A stretch of DNA of 64,000 nt from Karalla daura (GCA_029224185.1 CM055191.1:19481760-19545759), one strand, 5' to 3'; numbered from the stretch's first letter, positions 1-13,241 are shown. The notes: generated by a model not told the origin, from the letters alone. Numbers and translations are program-made.

Positions 1-3000
1 CCTATACGTGTGACGTGAAAACTTTTGTTAAGACTTATTTCCTGTTGGACAAAATGCATGAAGATCACAAATGGATCTGGACATGTCTTTGCCCTGAGCG
101 AGCTGGAGCTGGAGAGAGAGCAGATCTGCACTACGCCACTGGGTACAGGGCAGCTAAGGCAATGGATGGATTTACATTATATAAATAGGAATAAGGAAGT
201 GGAAAGCAAAGGGAAGACTTGACCATGCGTGCGAGGTTATTGTGCACAAAGCCGGCTGCATTTTCATTTCTGCATGCCTGTTCCCTCTCAATAGCCAGTG
301 CACAAAAACCGACGTGACATCGTCATCAAACTCCTTATCCCGGCTGGAACACATTGGGAATTCTTCTAATTTTATCCGGCATTATGTTACACAATCACTC
401 CAGTACGACGAGTTCGTCCATCTGCCTTCTCCCTCGGCTGATTTGGCTCGAGTGTGCAAGTTAAAGGATTTCTCGCGCAGATGTCGGCCAGCGGATGCAG
501 TCCCACGTCAGAGGCACCCGCAGGTGTCCAGAGCTGGTCCAAGGCCCTCAACCAGGAGCAGCGAGCACAGAGAAGATGAACTGCACTTGGATTTGAACGT
601 TTACATTATCGACGCATACTTGTGCTCTGACACATGGACGCTTTTTCCGCCATTAGAGCTCCCGGCGCCCACCCCTGCTGGCCCGCACGCACAGACGCAG
701 CTGTGTCCCCCCCCCCCCCCCGCTTCGGCCCCGGCACTTTCTGTAAGCGTGGAGAATGAGATACGCAAACGGAGGGTCCATATTCCGGGCCCCGAGCCGC
801 ATATGTGTTGAACCGATGCCTTCGGACGCTGAGGCGACTCACACAGCTGGACCTGCCAGTGCTGAGCTCCCGGGGCCCTTTGCGGTTTAAGGGACACGCG
901 GCTTGTACTTTGATATCAGCAATTAAGCTTGTTGGCTCTGGACTCGATGATTGTTTGGGACACTTTGAGAGGGCTCTTCAGCAGCAGCTCCATCCCTCTC
1001 CCTCTCTCCCTCTCTCATAAGGCTTTAAAACTTGCCAGTGCTTATCCTGCTGGAGGCCACGTATCGCACCCAGTGAGCCGGCGCTGGTCTCGTCGATACC
1101 GGGGCAGAGCGCAGGCCGGTCGGCCTGGCTACGCCATTTAGCGCGCTTCTTGTGGAAATGTGATAGAGGAAGAAAAACGAATCAAAAGGAAAAGGAAAAT
1201 CAGCTGCCCACCTGGAATTGAATAATGAAAAAGCTCAAGACGATGAGACTGCGGTGCAAACTCAGAATACATCCTAGACCGTAGTTCTTATTATCATACA
1301 GCATGCTTTGGGATGGGATTGAAGGGGCTCGAGGATGTGTTTCGGCTGAGGTTTACGTATTCAGACTCTGACCTTTTTTTAATGACTCCTCTCCGGTGTT
1401 TCTCATGCTGCGGGGGACGCTGCGGAACCACTCATCACAGTAACACGCGATCACTCTCTCGATTGTCTCCGAATCAGGCTTCCAACGGCCAGCGGCGGAT
1501 CTGCCGTTGCCAATTAAGACCCGACAGAGCGCCACGTTCACTTCACGCTAAGCGGGAAGTCTCCGCTGCAATCACGGCGCCTTTCTGGGCCACACGGAGA
1601 GAACCTGATTCAGGGCGGATATCACTTCAGTGCCCTGCACCGACACAGGCATCACAGTTTGAGACAGTGCCATAAACCTTGGCCCATGTCATTTACCTTG
1701 AGGGAGGAAAAACACTTTCCTCACTTTTCCTCACCCCCTCTCCTGAACTCTACCTGGCCTTCATTACTAACACATGGGCTGCGGGGATAAAACACGGGAG
1801 CAAAGCAGGAGCCATTTTCCCTGAGTGGGCCAGAGTGGCAGCTTGATGCCATTCTTGGACAGCAGCTGTCGGCGTGACTTCACACCTACCCGCTGCTGGT
1901 GCCTTATTAAATATAGCCCACGCTGCTGCCGGAGACGGCAGGCAGGCAGGTATAACCTGACCCCGAGGCATGTAAAGGAGCCCGGGACAGCACGGTAATT
2001 AGCATCACTGGTGCCAATTATCCCCGGGTTCCCGCGGGGCCTCCCGCTGCGCTCCGCCCTCGACTGCTCGTCATTTAGCTTCGCAGGTTGCGCTGTTTTC
2101 CCAGGTTATTATCGAACACAATGGCACGAATGTACATATTCTCCCCCCACGATTGGAAGCGAGGGAATGGGATCATTCTCCCGTCCAGCCAATAGCAAAA
2201 CGCTGAGGCTACGGTTCTTAAAAGTGCGGACTCTCTCGCGACCACTTGATGTTTCCACTGACATCAACATCACATCGTTAAGAGTACGCACTCCTCAGTG
2301 CTTTCCTTGAGGTATGATCAACTTTTGTCTTGAGCCTACAGCTGCAGCAGATGAACATCCTGATACCTGTTGAAGCCATGTGAGCTGTGAAGCGCTTGGA
2401 GCCATAACATCCTCGGCCGAGACTGCGGCGGGTGCGTAGGCTTTTCAAATCCAAAAACACACAACGTGAGCAAAATGTTTTTCTGCACAAACGTAAACTG
2501 CACTCATTGCTGTGTCTCTTCCAAGGCCAAGGAGCTCATTCAATTTGTACGTATATATAATATACTATTATTTTTGAGCTGACAGCTGTCAGAGAGAGCT
2601 TGAACTAAGAGGCGCTGCTCTATTGAGCTTTTGGATATGGGGAGACTGGCTCTCCGTTACCAAGCCAACACAATCAAGAGTGTCTCCAGGTTTAAAATGG
2701 AGAACAGTGACCCACTATAGCAGGCTAATTTTGGGAGTTTCTGCAGTGTCTTGCTCCAGAGACACTTTGTCTAGTGTCTGTTCACATGTTTGCTTGTTTG
2801 ACGGTGCCTCAAACCGACACACTCGGTGTTAGGAGCTGTGTGTGTCAGCACCACTCAGTCCTCTGATCTTCGTTCACCACTGAGGACTGGGTAGGGTTCA
2901 GGGTGACTAAGTACTCCTTCTGTTTGAGGAGGGAGGAGGGAAGTAAAGTGCAGCCATTTGGACACCTTTCAGGGCTTGGCTGATTTGAGACTATAAGAGG

Positions 3001-4685
3001 TTCCAGGATGTGAGCCGCCGTGATAGCCGAGCCCCTCAGTATCCTCCATTTCTGTCTCCAGAAATATAAGACAAATGAGCCATGTACATTTCATCTCTCT
3101 GCTAAGAGGGAAAACCCACTGGACACTCTACGGTCTATGTGGCTCAACCTCCTTCTACCAAATCCACAAAAAATACAATTTCATACACTGGTAATGTTCA
3201 CCAAATGTCAGGAGTACATGCAAATATCTTTAATTTGTGGGTTACTCAAAGCTGGAGGAAAGTGACTCAGTTTACCTAATGAAGGTCAGACCGGATAGTA
3301 AGAAAACATTCAGAAATCAAGCTGTGCTACTCAAAACCTTATTAGCACAGGACCAAGACAAAAAAAATGGGCTAAATCACTAGAAAGGAGGAAATTCCAA
3401 ATAGCAAAAACATCCCGAGTTCGCAAGTAAATGTCCCAGTGAAGGTTTATGATTAGGAAAAAGCCACTGCTCCAGTGAGTCAAATCAGCAAAAGTGTGGA
3501 CTTCATCTTGATCCCATCTCGACTAGAGAGAAGACACAACCCTTCAACCAGCCGGGAGTGTCTGAGTTTTATCCCGGGGATTAGACTGTGAGCCCGGCAG
3601 TGACGGTCCATGTTCTCCCCCGACAGAATACAGATGAGATCGGACAGCAGAGGCGCGGCCATGATTCAGGCGTGGAGGGACGGGGGAGCGGAGCAGACGG
3701 GGACAGGCCTGCTGGGCCGCCGGTCACCGAGCATGCCGCGCTCTAATTGGGAACAATGGCGGAGCTGACGGCCGACGGCCCGCTGGCTGAGCCTCAAGCT
3801 CCCCCATCTGGAGACTTCACGTCAGCAGCCGCGGCTTGGCAAAGCAGCACGAAGCAGTGACGCTGCACTGCGAAGTTACGCCATCTCCTCAATTCAGAGC
3901 GATCCTCTGCAATCGCGCACCTCGTCCAATTCGTCCTCCGTTTGAGATCTCCCGTTCTACGCTGAATGAACCTCCTGGCGGAGGAGAGAGTCACTCTTTA
4001 GGAGCCGCAGCCTTACGCTCGACGCCGGTGCCTGAGCAGGAAGCACCTCGGCATGATGCGTCACGTCAGCCCATAGCCGGCCGTAATGGGAGCCAGCGGC
4101 GCGCGGCTCGCCGCAAATGGGTGTCATTTGGAACCCGCTCGCGTATCATCGGTTGCATTATTTCTCGTTACGTCGCGCGCCGGGGCAAACGCAATCAGCG
4201 GAATTGTCGAATGGGAGGCGGCCGCCGAGCGACGGCCCGCCTCGGCGTTGGTTGTCGGGGAATTAAGAGGCTTTTGAAAGCCGGTGAGATCTGAGGTTAC
4301 CACACTCCCTGCCTTTATCTGTAATCCAGCGCTGATGGCGCACGGCGCGCAGGCTGCACAGGGGAATCATCCCCCATCTTTCTCCATCTTATCGTGACGC
4401 AGAGGGATCGAGGTGGACATCATATTTAGCGCACATCGGAGTTATCCCCAAAAGCCTGTGATTTGCACCAACCAGCACAGCTTTATGTGCATTTGGAAAG
4501 ATCGGGGGGGGGATATTATCCACCCGTTTCCCCAGCTGCAACACCAGACCGAGGAGGTAAACCTGTGTTTTTCTTGTTGTTCTGAGTGGGATTCAAGGCC
4601 CCTGAACCATCACACGTGAGAACATCTGAGAGAGAGACACAGAGCTGCTGCCGGGGCCAGACAACAGAGGCATGGGAACATTTCA

Positions 4686-4754
4686 CCCCCCCACCCCCAC
4701 CCCCACCCCCCACCCCCACCCCCACCCCCCACCCCCCACCCCCCCACCCCCCCC
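4686..4754. repeat. CCCCCA-type repeat, G-quadruplex-prone on the - strand
   Basis: About 69 bp of C5-C8 runs separated by single A. The - strand has at least ten G runs of four or more with one-base loops, an ideal G-quadruplex pattern. Confidence 0.85.
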
Positions 4755-4911
4755 GAACGATAAGGGATTGGGAGAGGGATCACGACTCAGACGGCAGCAT
4801 CTAAACACAACCTGCTTTACTCTGTCACGCTCTGTTCCAGCTCGCCTGTCGCCATGACGACGGGCTGTTTTGCCAGACCTTTAGATTGACTTTAATGTCA
4901 CGATAATCAAG

Positions 4912-4929
4912 CCCCCCCCCCCCCCCCCC
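4912..4929. repeat. Poly-C run followed by an A-rich run
   Basis: About 18 C followed directly by 11 A and a purine-rich stretch to about 4970. It is one of several homopolymer runs in the first 17 kb. Confidence 0.8.
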
Positions 4930-5160
4930 AAAAAAAAAAAGGAAAAAGAAAAAAGGGAAAAAAAAACAAACGGCAGACCCGCAGCGATACGGGACTCAAT
5001 TATCACGCTAAGTAGACAATGCGGGCCGGCTGCGACGCGCTGCCCTGACGCCTCTCTCTGGCAGCTCCGCGTCCGACACATTAATCCACTCCTCCCTCCC
5101 CAGAGTGTGCTTCGCAGGCCGGGGGAGCAAATCATCTGCGAGCTGAGCCACTGCTGCGGA

Positions 5161-5196
5161 CCCCCCCCCCCTCCCCCCCACCCCCCCAACCCCCCC
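5161..5196. repeat. Poly-C tract with G-quadruplex potential
   Basis: Four C runs of six or more bases separated by T, A and AA. It is a second quadruplex-prone tract on the - strand, 400 bp after the first. Confidence 0.8.
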
Positions 5197-6280
5197 GTGG
5201 ACGCCAATATGGCCACTCGGCCTGTGCTCGGGCAGCGAGCCGAGCCGAGCCTCGGAGCGGGCAGCCAGGGCGGAGGGGAGGAGCGCTTTCGTGGTCCTCT
5301 CCGTACGCCTCCCTGCCCGCAGCCGGGGATGCTCGCGACTACCTAGCAACCCGACTGCGGCCGTGGCTATAACAGCTCGGTCTAATTATACGTCCTCCAT
5401 AATTGGCAAGAAAAAAAGGAAAGCGGCGACCGGAGCGAGGTCGGGGTTAACTACGTGACGCGCCTGGATCGCATTATGGTGCCAGTTTAAGCGTCCTCCG
5501 CGTCCGGGGCGCGGGGACGGCGTCTGGCTGGTCATTTCTGAGGCAGGCAGACGAGTCGAAGAGGAAAAATACCTCCGTAGCGCATTCTGCCCGCTTTAAT
5601 GACGCCACCATTACAGGCGGACAAGTATTTGCCCTGGGGCACGGCGGCGCCTCGCTTCCCAGCCAATTAAAACACGGCCCCTGCGAGGAGCCCCACGGCT
5701 TCGTTTATTACCGAAGAAAAGTGGGAAAATTGGGCTTAATTTGCCACTAGACCTTCTTGCCCGTGTCCTATCTGATCAAACAGTCGGTTACCATTACGCT
5801 GCAGATAAAAGGCTTTATTTTTCCGTTTGGTTTACCTTGCCAAGTCGAGTGCAATAATTGCTCCTGTTCCAGCAGCTCTGCACCGTGTCCTACACGCGGC
5901 AGCCGATGTCAAATCTCTCTTCCTCCTCCATCTATTTCGACACGACCTCCGACTCAACAGCGACACAGGTAAACTGAAAAAGATATCCGTGATGTCCCCG
6001 GAAACTGTTGCTACTGTTGCTGTGGATTTGGTGCAATATGGACGGCCAATTATGAGTGTCAGACAGCTGAACTTTGTGGGTGGCGGCCAAACAGAGTCCC
6101 AGTGATCAGCAGGCCAAAGCTAATGCTTAAATGAGATGTGTGCCTGGGGAGGCTTCGGTGTCAGCCTTGGTGCACACAATCATCCGTTTTGCTCTCCCCA
6201 ATTCGCACGGCATGTCTCGCGGAGGCTCGCCATTTCCCGGGGTTATCAGGGACCGGGGCGCACCGGAGCCACACAGGCTA

Positions 6281-6293
6281 TTGCCATGGCAAC
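6281..6293. promoter_or_regulatory. RFX X-box palindrome
   Basis: TTGCCATGGCAAC is the palindromic RFX-family X-box core, missing only the first G of the 14-bp ideal. RFX factors control ciliary and neural genes (established). Binding here is inferred. Confidence 0.5.
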
Positions 6294-6469
6294 AAGGTTC
6301 AACCAAGAACCAAGGGGGGGGGGAGGGGGGTGCTGAGAGTTGCAGAGAAGCAATTGTTTGAGGAGCGCCGTGGCGAGCGTCGTGGGGGAACATAGCAGCC
6401 GATCCATCCGCACAGAGGCAATTTAAAACACCGCCTCGTCCAGGAGGGAAAATCGCTCCATTCAAGTGC

Positions 6470-6800
6470 ATCAGTGGCTTTTAATGAGATAAAGACGCCA
6501 ATAATAAATGATGTAAGAAAAAGAGAGCAGGCAGGGGTTTTTTAAAATTGCACCACATGAGGTCTTTTATGCAGTTCAGTGGCCTTTAAGACAAATTAAT
6601 GAGCAGATAAAGCTGTAAAGAATAAAAAATCTGGCAGGCAAAGTCATCCACTCAACATTTGCAAAGTCATCCCCCCCCCCCCTTTCTACTCTCCAGGCAA
6701 AAGTAATGAGATGGTGTATTATTCATATTCATTACTGCTTCTCAAATACATTAGAGTGATGAGTATAAAGTGCAATTACCCCCAAAAAACGGATTTGTGA
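6470..6800. promoter_or_regulatory. AT-rich, CpG-poor island, candidate conserved enhancer
   Basis: Within CpG-rich flanks this block has almost no CpG and is full of homeodomain-type TTAAT/ATTA and GATA-type AGATAA cores (for example TTAATGAGATAAAG and ATTAATGAGCAGATAAAG). That composition is typical of deeply conserved vertebrate enhancers. Conservation was not tested. Confidence 0.3.
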
Positions 6801-8056
6801 GTCAGGCACCGCAGGTAGGAGAGTGGGCAGCTGTTGCCAAAAACATGCATGCGCATCAGATTCCCTTTTAATGCAAAAGAAAATAAAAAAACGCTGCCTG
6901 TACCGAAAGGTAGGGCAAATATACCTGTGTGGTGAGCTACATACAGACACGCAGATGTGCATTAAGTGGTAAACAGCGTGACTGTGAGCTCTGCAAAAGC
7001 AATAAATCTGTGAGTGAAGGAGCCGGGCGGCTTGTCTGCGGCACGGTCCAAAGTCCCGCTGATAGGCCGCTGTTCTCACTGATAAGCCTGAAAGACTGCT
7101 CTCCTGCAGCACGCCTCGCTCTCACATGGGGACACGGTCGCTTCCACGCTCGGCTCAAGCTCACGCGTTGCGCATGCACGAAAAGCAGACGTCACGTCAG
7201 AGGGCTTACCTTGCTGTCTGCGGGGGACTCCCTCTTTCCTAGGTGCTGGCCCATGCTGTTGACAGAGACTGCAAGACAAACAGAGAGTGAACGTCAACGT
7301 CACGCCAACGTCGCGCATTGCTCCCCCGACGCGGTCGGGGCGAGATCAGGGTTCTTGAATTTTGTTTGTTTGGTGCCAAAACGTCATTTCTGGGCGCCGC
7401 ATCTTCACACCTCTCCACCGGCACTGCAGCGGTATGTTATTTTTCCCCCCCTTTGGGAGCACTGAGACCGGACGGCGCCCCCGAGGATGCGCTCACACCT
7501 GTGCCGGAAACTGCGAAACAACGGGAACACACGCCGGTCGGCCTCATCGGCGCGGCGGAACGGCTTGCGGGATGAGCCCGTTGTCTCGTCTCCGCCGCCT
7601 TTGTCTCCCCCGCGGCCCTCATCTCGCTGCTGTTTTTGCGTTCACAATCACGTCGCCCCGATCTTGTCATTACAAATGAAACGAGAGGCCGTTGGGTAAG
7701 GGGTGACTCGCGGCGGCTTCCCATGCCTTCGTTTACATTCGTGTTTGGTCGCTTATGGACTTACGCAAGCGAGCCAGCAATTAGGCTGAGGCACCGAGGA
7801 CCTCCTCGGGTCGAACGGCGCCTTGCGCGGCAGCTCGCTGCGTGGGAAGGCGAATGCGGGGACGATCGCAGCCCTCTTCAGATCCAGACGTTGCATAAGG
7901 ACTTCCATTTTGCAGGCAGCGAGAGGGAGAAAGGGGCTCTTTGTATTGCGGTGTCGCTACGCTTCACTTAAACTATAATTAGGAACTGGAAAACACAAAC
8001 GCGTCGGTTCTGCTTTGTGATGCGGCCGGAAGCATCCGTCGGTGACGGACATGCGT

Positions 8057-8070
8057 GTAGCCATGGTGAC
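8057..8070. promoter_or_regulatory. X-box-like motif
   Basis: GTAGCCATGGTGAC fits the left RFX half-site GTNRCC and misses the right half RGYAAC by one base. Confidence 0.3.
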
Positions 8071-8966
8071 TTTGAACGTCCCGCATGTAGGCTATGTGCC
8101 TCTTGTATCAGCCGGTCGTCGTGAGATATAGGCTCAATAGAAGGTCGTTACAAAATCGCACGTCCACTTTCCGCGGCGTGGCTGCTCGACATGACACTTT
8201 TTTGGGCCGTCTATCCCCGGTTGTTTGGTCTGCCATGGATCTCGACTGTCAACGTTCGCACCGCGGCAGACAAACATAACCTCGGAAATAAACCCGCCGG
8301 AACCCGTGTGCTTCGCCTTGCCAGCCTTCATCTTGTTCACCACAGTGCCTGTGTAGGTGCTTTGATCTGGCCAGTGACCAGAGGCTGCTTCATTACTGCC
8401 ATCATCTTGGAGTCAGATACAGTCCTCTGCAGCTAATGATGCGCCGTTTTCAGCACTGCATCATTTCGCTGTGGGGTGCTGGAATAGTGGCGATACAATG
8501 AGGCCGGCACTAAACGCGACGGGAACGCAGCTTTTACAGATGGAAATGATCATGACGATTACGCCTCCAATAAAGCTGGAGGTGCTGTGTTAAGCAAGAG
8601 TGAAAACACGCGGAGGTTTGAACTGAATATCTACTCTGCAGAGAGAGGTTTTGCTCGGCCTGTGCTTAAGTGTCTTTCTGACAATTGTGTTTCTCGTGAA
8701 CCATTAGGCAATCGCGCTCCTATCACCTGTTCCGAAGAGCCCGTTCACCTCAAGGAAAGATAAAAGCCTGCGTTTTTGAACAACTTTCCCAGGATGGTGC
8801 TCTCCATGTCACAACTTGCTTGATCCCCGTGTGATACCATCGAGCTAAGATCTTGCAGACATTGAAAACAACGATCGAGAAGGTTGGACGGCCTGCATGC
8901 TGTTTTGCCCGTGTGCGCTTCTCTTCCACGGAGTCTCCGCTTTGGGCCGAATGGGGGTGAGTCACT

Positions 8967-8990
8967 CACTCGCCGTATCCTAGGCGAGTG
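8967..8990. other. Inverted repeat with 8-bp stem
   Basis: CACTCGCC and GGCGAGTG flank an 8-base loop, giving a perfect GC-rich stem. Its role is unknown. Confidence 0.7.
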
Positions 8991-11280
8991 CACATCACAC
9001 AGAGTGATGGGCGCACACAGGCTGAGACTGTGGCGGTGTTTTTTCATGTCGCTCCCACAGTGTCGATGCTTCGGCGGCGTCGTGCGCGTCCGAGCGAGGC
9101 GAACACAGAGCGATTCCTGCCCGTGCCGCGGGTGCACTGCCAAATGTCTAGAGCAGCTTCGGCGCGTTCTGAAAGGCGTCGGCGTGGCTGAAGGGAGAGA
9201 GGAGTGGCGCGGGGACCGACTCCCGGGAAACGAGAGCCGTCTGCGCAGCGAGCAGAGGTCTCAGGCGAGACAGGCCACAAACACAAACGCGCGGGCGTCC
9301 CGGCCTCCGCGAGCGCGAGGAATGGGGGACCGTAACTGGAGCAAGTCGAGACTGTCATTGAGTTAAAGGCACACGAAGGGAAAGGTGTAAAATTCGATGC
9401 CTGTCCAAGTGAAGCGCTGAGTAGTGCATGAATCAGAATCTCAGTGTGCACTCAAAAAGAGTTTTCCTTCCTCTGAAGGACCTTTTGCCTTCGCCTGCGA
9501 ATAATCACAGCCTGCGTTTTTGGCTTTTAGGAGACTTTTGAAGCCATTGCGAGAAGAAAAAAAAAGCCGCTTTCATCATTTTCGGCGCTTTCGCTATTTC
9601 CATCCCAGGCCCTTCTACGTCTGTGGACACAGCATTTGTACATCAAAAATATTTAAGCTACACGATAGTTCATCCTCGAGAAAAAAGGCTTTCACAATGT
9701 GGTCTACCATTACCATTCTCATTTGATGTCGGCCTCTAAGGTCATGACTGGAAGTGTGAAAGGTGTCAATGTTATGATAAACGATCTTCATTTATTCAGG
9801 AATGCTGTGTGTCAGCTTTATTTAACATATCTTTGGGTCTTTGAACAATCAAGACCATACCATTACTGCACATCATTGTTTATGCAAACACTGACACACA
9901 CACACACACACACACGCACAGCATGTGTTATTGGGCATAAATTGCATACATTACAGGGATCAGCATTTCACCCCCAAACTGTGTATAAACAGATTCCACA
10001 CACTCATCTTATCCAAAAGTTAAGTTAGGTCAATGAAATGACAGGGTCCAAGTTGAGGGAAGAACAAGTGAAGTGCCACGGGACGTGTCATAGGGCCCAT
10101 TGTTCTCCGAGCGGAGAGCACAACAGAGCAAACGTGATTGAAATGCAATCAGGCTGAAAAGTTCGGGATCCGATATCGCGTCGACGTGTCTCAAGGTAAG
10201 CAAATCTGCGCCCGAGGGAATAGATCGAGGGACAATTAACATGCGACTCCGTAACTCTCTCAGGAACTGAAACCACTCGCCAAACCTCTCTTCCCCTTTC
10301 TCTGCAGAGAATCCGTCTCATTACAACGCCATGTCTCTCTCGGGAGGGCAGCAGCCACCTCTGAAAATAATTAACGAGCGGAAATTAATTAACAGCTTCG
10401 ATAATTCAGCTCGATCGTTTCGTTTTTCCTTGACACACTTTGCGTGCTTCGCCCTGCTTTCCCCGCACCGGGAGACACCGACTCTGAGACGCTGAGGCGC
10501 TTTGACGCCGCGCAGGCAAACGGCGTGGGCCGGTCGCGATACGGCACGGACGCGTCGGAGGATCAATCGCCATCGATTCAGCGCGGCAATACACAAACAT
10601 CGATCTTTGAGCTGACGCCCTGATTGCACCAGCGGCCGCTGCCCGGAGTCTCCGAGCGGCTTGAGCACCCGCGCGGACCTGTCGGGAACGAGATCAAGCT
10701 GCCACGGCCGCGCGATTGATCGAGGCGGGAAAAGGGAGAGTGGTTGCACCTGCCTGATAAGCCTCGCCCGATGCTGTCAGCACTCGGGACGTGTGTGGCG
10801 CGGCGATAGCCCCCTCCTGCACCGAAGCTTGACACATCTGCACGAACACCTCACATGTCTTTCACAGGCAGCGAGGGCCGATGCATCATAGGACACAGGT
10901 TCTGGACTCTTGGTTTTGCCTCACTTCTCCGGAATAATGAGCGGGAATTAGCATCCGTCGAAACCGCTGTTTGCAGAGGGCTTAATCTTCTTAGCTCCAC
11001 AGAAACATTTGGCATCGAGACGCTGGGACCTTCCCGCTAAACAGCATCGGTGAAATGAAGCCGGTTGTGCTGCCACAGCCTTTACCTTTGGCTTCAACAT
11101 AAAGCCGGGAGTGAGGCATATATCGGGGGTGCGTGTCGGGATGTCGTGAGATTCCTGTGAAACCGCATGCGAGACCTTGCAGCCAGTTTCACTGTAGGAT
11201 ATTACACAATCAAAGCTGTGATCCTGCAAGGACTTGCAAGAAAAGGCCATTGCGTAACAGCATGTGAGAGAGGCAGAGAG

Positions 11281-11314
11281 GGTGGTGGTGGTGGTGGTGG
11301 TGGTGGGGGGGGGG
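11281..11314. repeat. GGT repeat running into poly-G
   Basis: Eight GGT units followed by a run of about ten G. Quadruplex-prone on the + strand. Confidence 0.85.
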
Positions 11315-11825
11315 CTAAAAGCTGCAATTACAACTCACCAGCAGCCCTTCATACGGGCAAATAAGACGAGAAAAAAAATCTGGTAAATAAACAAAATTTT
11401 CCCCCACGCTGTTCCATAATTCCAAACGAGAAACAGAGGCCGTTCAATTTGGGCAGAGGAAAGGGAGAGAAAAAGGGCCGCACGCAGTGAATTTAACCCA
11501 TGCAAATTGCCGGTAACTGTCAGGTATGGCTGAGTACATTTCTTGAAGCGGCTCTCTTTGACTTTTAGATAAATGAGCGGGATGTGGAGGGTCCCCGTAA
11601 AAGGGCAGATACACACAGGCTGGCACCTGGAAGAGTCCATTACCACTCAGCAGAGCAGAGTCTGCGGCGCACACAGTCCGAGCAATTATCCGTGTGCCTG
11701 AGCTCGCCGTTTCCTGAGGTCATCTCCCATCCACATCATAAGCTGCGAACGCTTTTCCCTTTTTTTCCTCCTTTTTTTTTTTTTCACGCGGCATCCGTGC
11801 GCTTATGGAAGGGCCACATTAGTTC

Positions 11826-11847
11826 GGGGGGGGGGGGGGGGGGGGGG
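11826..11847. repeat. Poly-G run of 22 bases
   Basis: Uninterrupted G homopolymer. The length is liable to assembly or sequencing error. Confidence 0.85.
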
Positions 11848-12627
11848 CCTCCCTGTTGACACTTGCATAAACCCTCCACCATATGTCTTCTGTTTGCAGC
11901 ACATGCTGGATCATCGTGTCTTTCTGGTTCATTAGTCGGTTTAACGTGGAGAGGGGGGGAGGAGGCAGGGATCATCAAAGGGAGATTTCTTTTTTAGGAC
12001 GGCTGGAGAGGTGCATGGAACTGCAGAAACGCTAGGAGAATCCAGGAAGCGGCAGTGAGGAACGCATCCTTTGCAGGTTTGCTTCAGGTTTTCAGTCCCA
12101 GCTCAAAGACCATCCCTCTTTGGGCTCAGCGGGAAGAGAGGAGGCACTGCTACTCATTCCACTGACTGTAGGCCTGAGAAGATGAGGATATTACCTGGCC
12201 CCGACATAAATCTCCCCGTCAGGATCGGATGAGCGTTTATGTTTGATATAATGCTGACAAAGACGAGGATGGATTACTCTGCAACGGGCTGGGCAATAAA
12301 ACTCTCGGGAGCAATCAGGTCCATCGTTCTTGCTTTATCATGCTGCGAGCACATCGGGGCTTTCATTTGGGAGAAAACAATTACGAGCAAAACCTCAACA
12401 GTGCGGCCATGACAGCGCTGTCTGAGGAATAATTCAAGCACTAGCCTTTGATGGGACTGTGACTCACACGAGAGATGGATGGGAGGCACCAAGTAAACAC
12501 TGTATGGTATTTTCTTTTATAGATATATATATATATTTCCGTATGGCGAGATGTTCTCACACTACACATTGCGTGCAGCCATGTCCCAAGTTTCCCACAA
12601 AGGCCCAGATGAAAGAAAAACAAAATG

Positions 12628-12750
12628 AGAATCTTATGGGAAAGCGGGCTTCATGGTGGTGGTGACGGCTGACTCCTTGGGGGCTGGAGAGGGTTTGGCG
12701 GTCAGTGCCTCCTCCGGGACAGAGGTCGCCGGAGTGTCAAACGAAAAGGA
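12628..12750 (-). other. Candidate terminal coding exon, weak
   Basis: On the - strand a good acceptor (TTTCCTGCTTCAG) is followed by an open frame reading SFSFDTPATSVPEEALTAKP and on to TTTMKPAFP, then TAA. Third positions are mostly G or C. I do not recognise the protein and find no partner exon upstream, and the opposite strand is also open here. It may be chance in GC-rich DNA. Confidence 0.2.
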
Positions 12751-13241
12751 CCTGAAGCAGGAAACACTGCCCGCAGGCAGAGCTGTGTCACGTTTGGGAT
12801 GCGTACATCCTGCCCGGTGATCCGAGACATTCATTACGATTGCCGTAGGGACAATGTGTGCCTTTGCGTCTCCAGGATGTGCTCTGAAGAGTGGACCTAA
12901 AACTACTCGCACGGGTTGGAAAACCTATCGATCCCTCTGCTAGCCCATCGAGTCAGGATCTCAGCCGGAGGTGCACTTCCCGACAGTGTTCTACAGTGAC
13001 CGCTGCATGCATATTTGATTAAATGGGAGGCTGACGTAGCGCTGGAACAAACATGCTGACAAGCCTCTTTCTGGGCGCAGCGCTGAGAACGTGGGCAGCG
13101 GGAACACACGTGTCCGACTGTCGATGCCTGGTTCCTTTGTTTTCCGTTTACGTTTCTTCACTTCCACGCCAGACAACGCCGTCTTTTGACACTCCGGCCA
13201 CCCTCAGTGACCGCACAGTGTGCGACTCTGCTGGCAGTCAA

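Noticed and set aside
242..811. 189-codon open frame on the + strand
   Set aside because: It lies in CpG-rich DNA with long overlapping frames on the other strand, runs through a poly-C tract, and shows no family similarity or splice support.
2846..2866. Possible REST/NRSF site (GTCAGCACCACTCAGTCCTC)
   Set aside because: Only the left half-site fits; the right half GGACAGCGCC is absent.
3836..4294. 152-codon Arg-rich open frame on the + strand
   Set aside because: Arg/Ala/Gly-rich composition is what GC-rich non-coding DNA yields. No domain or motif is visible.
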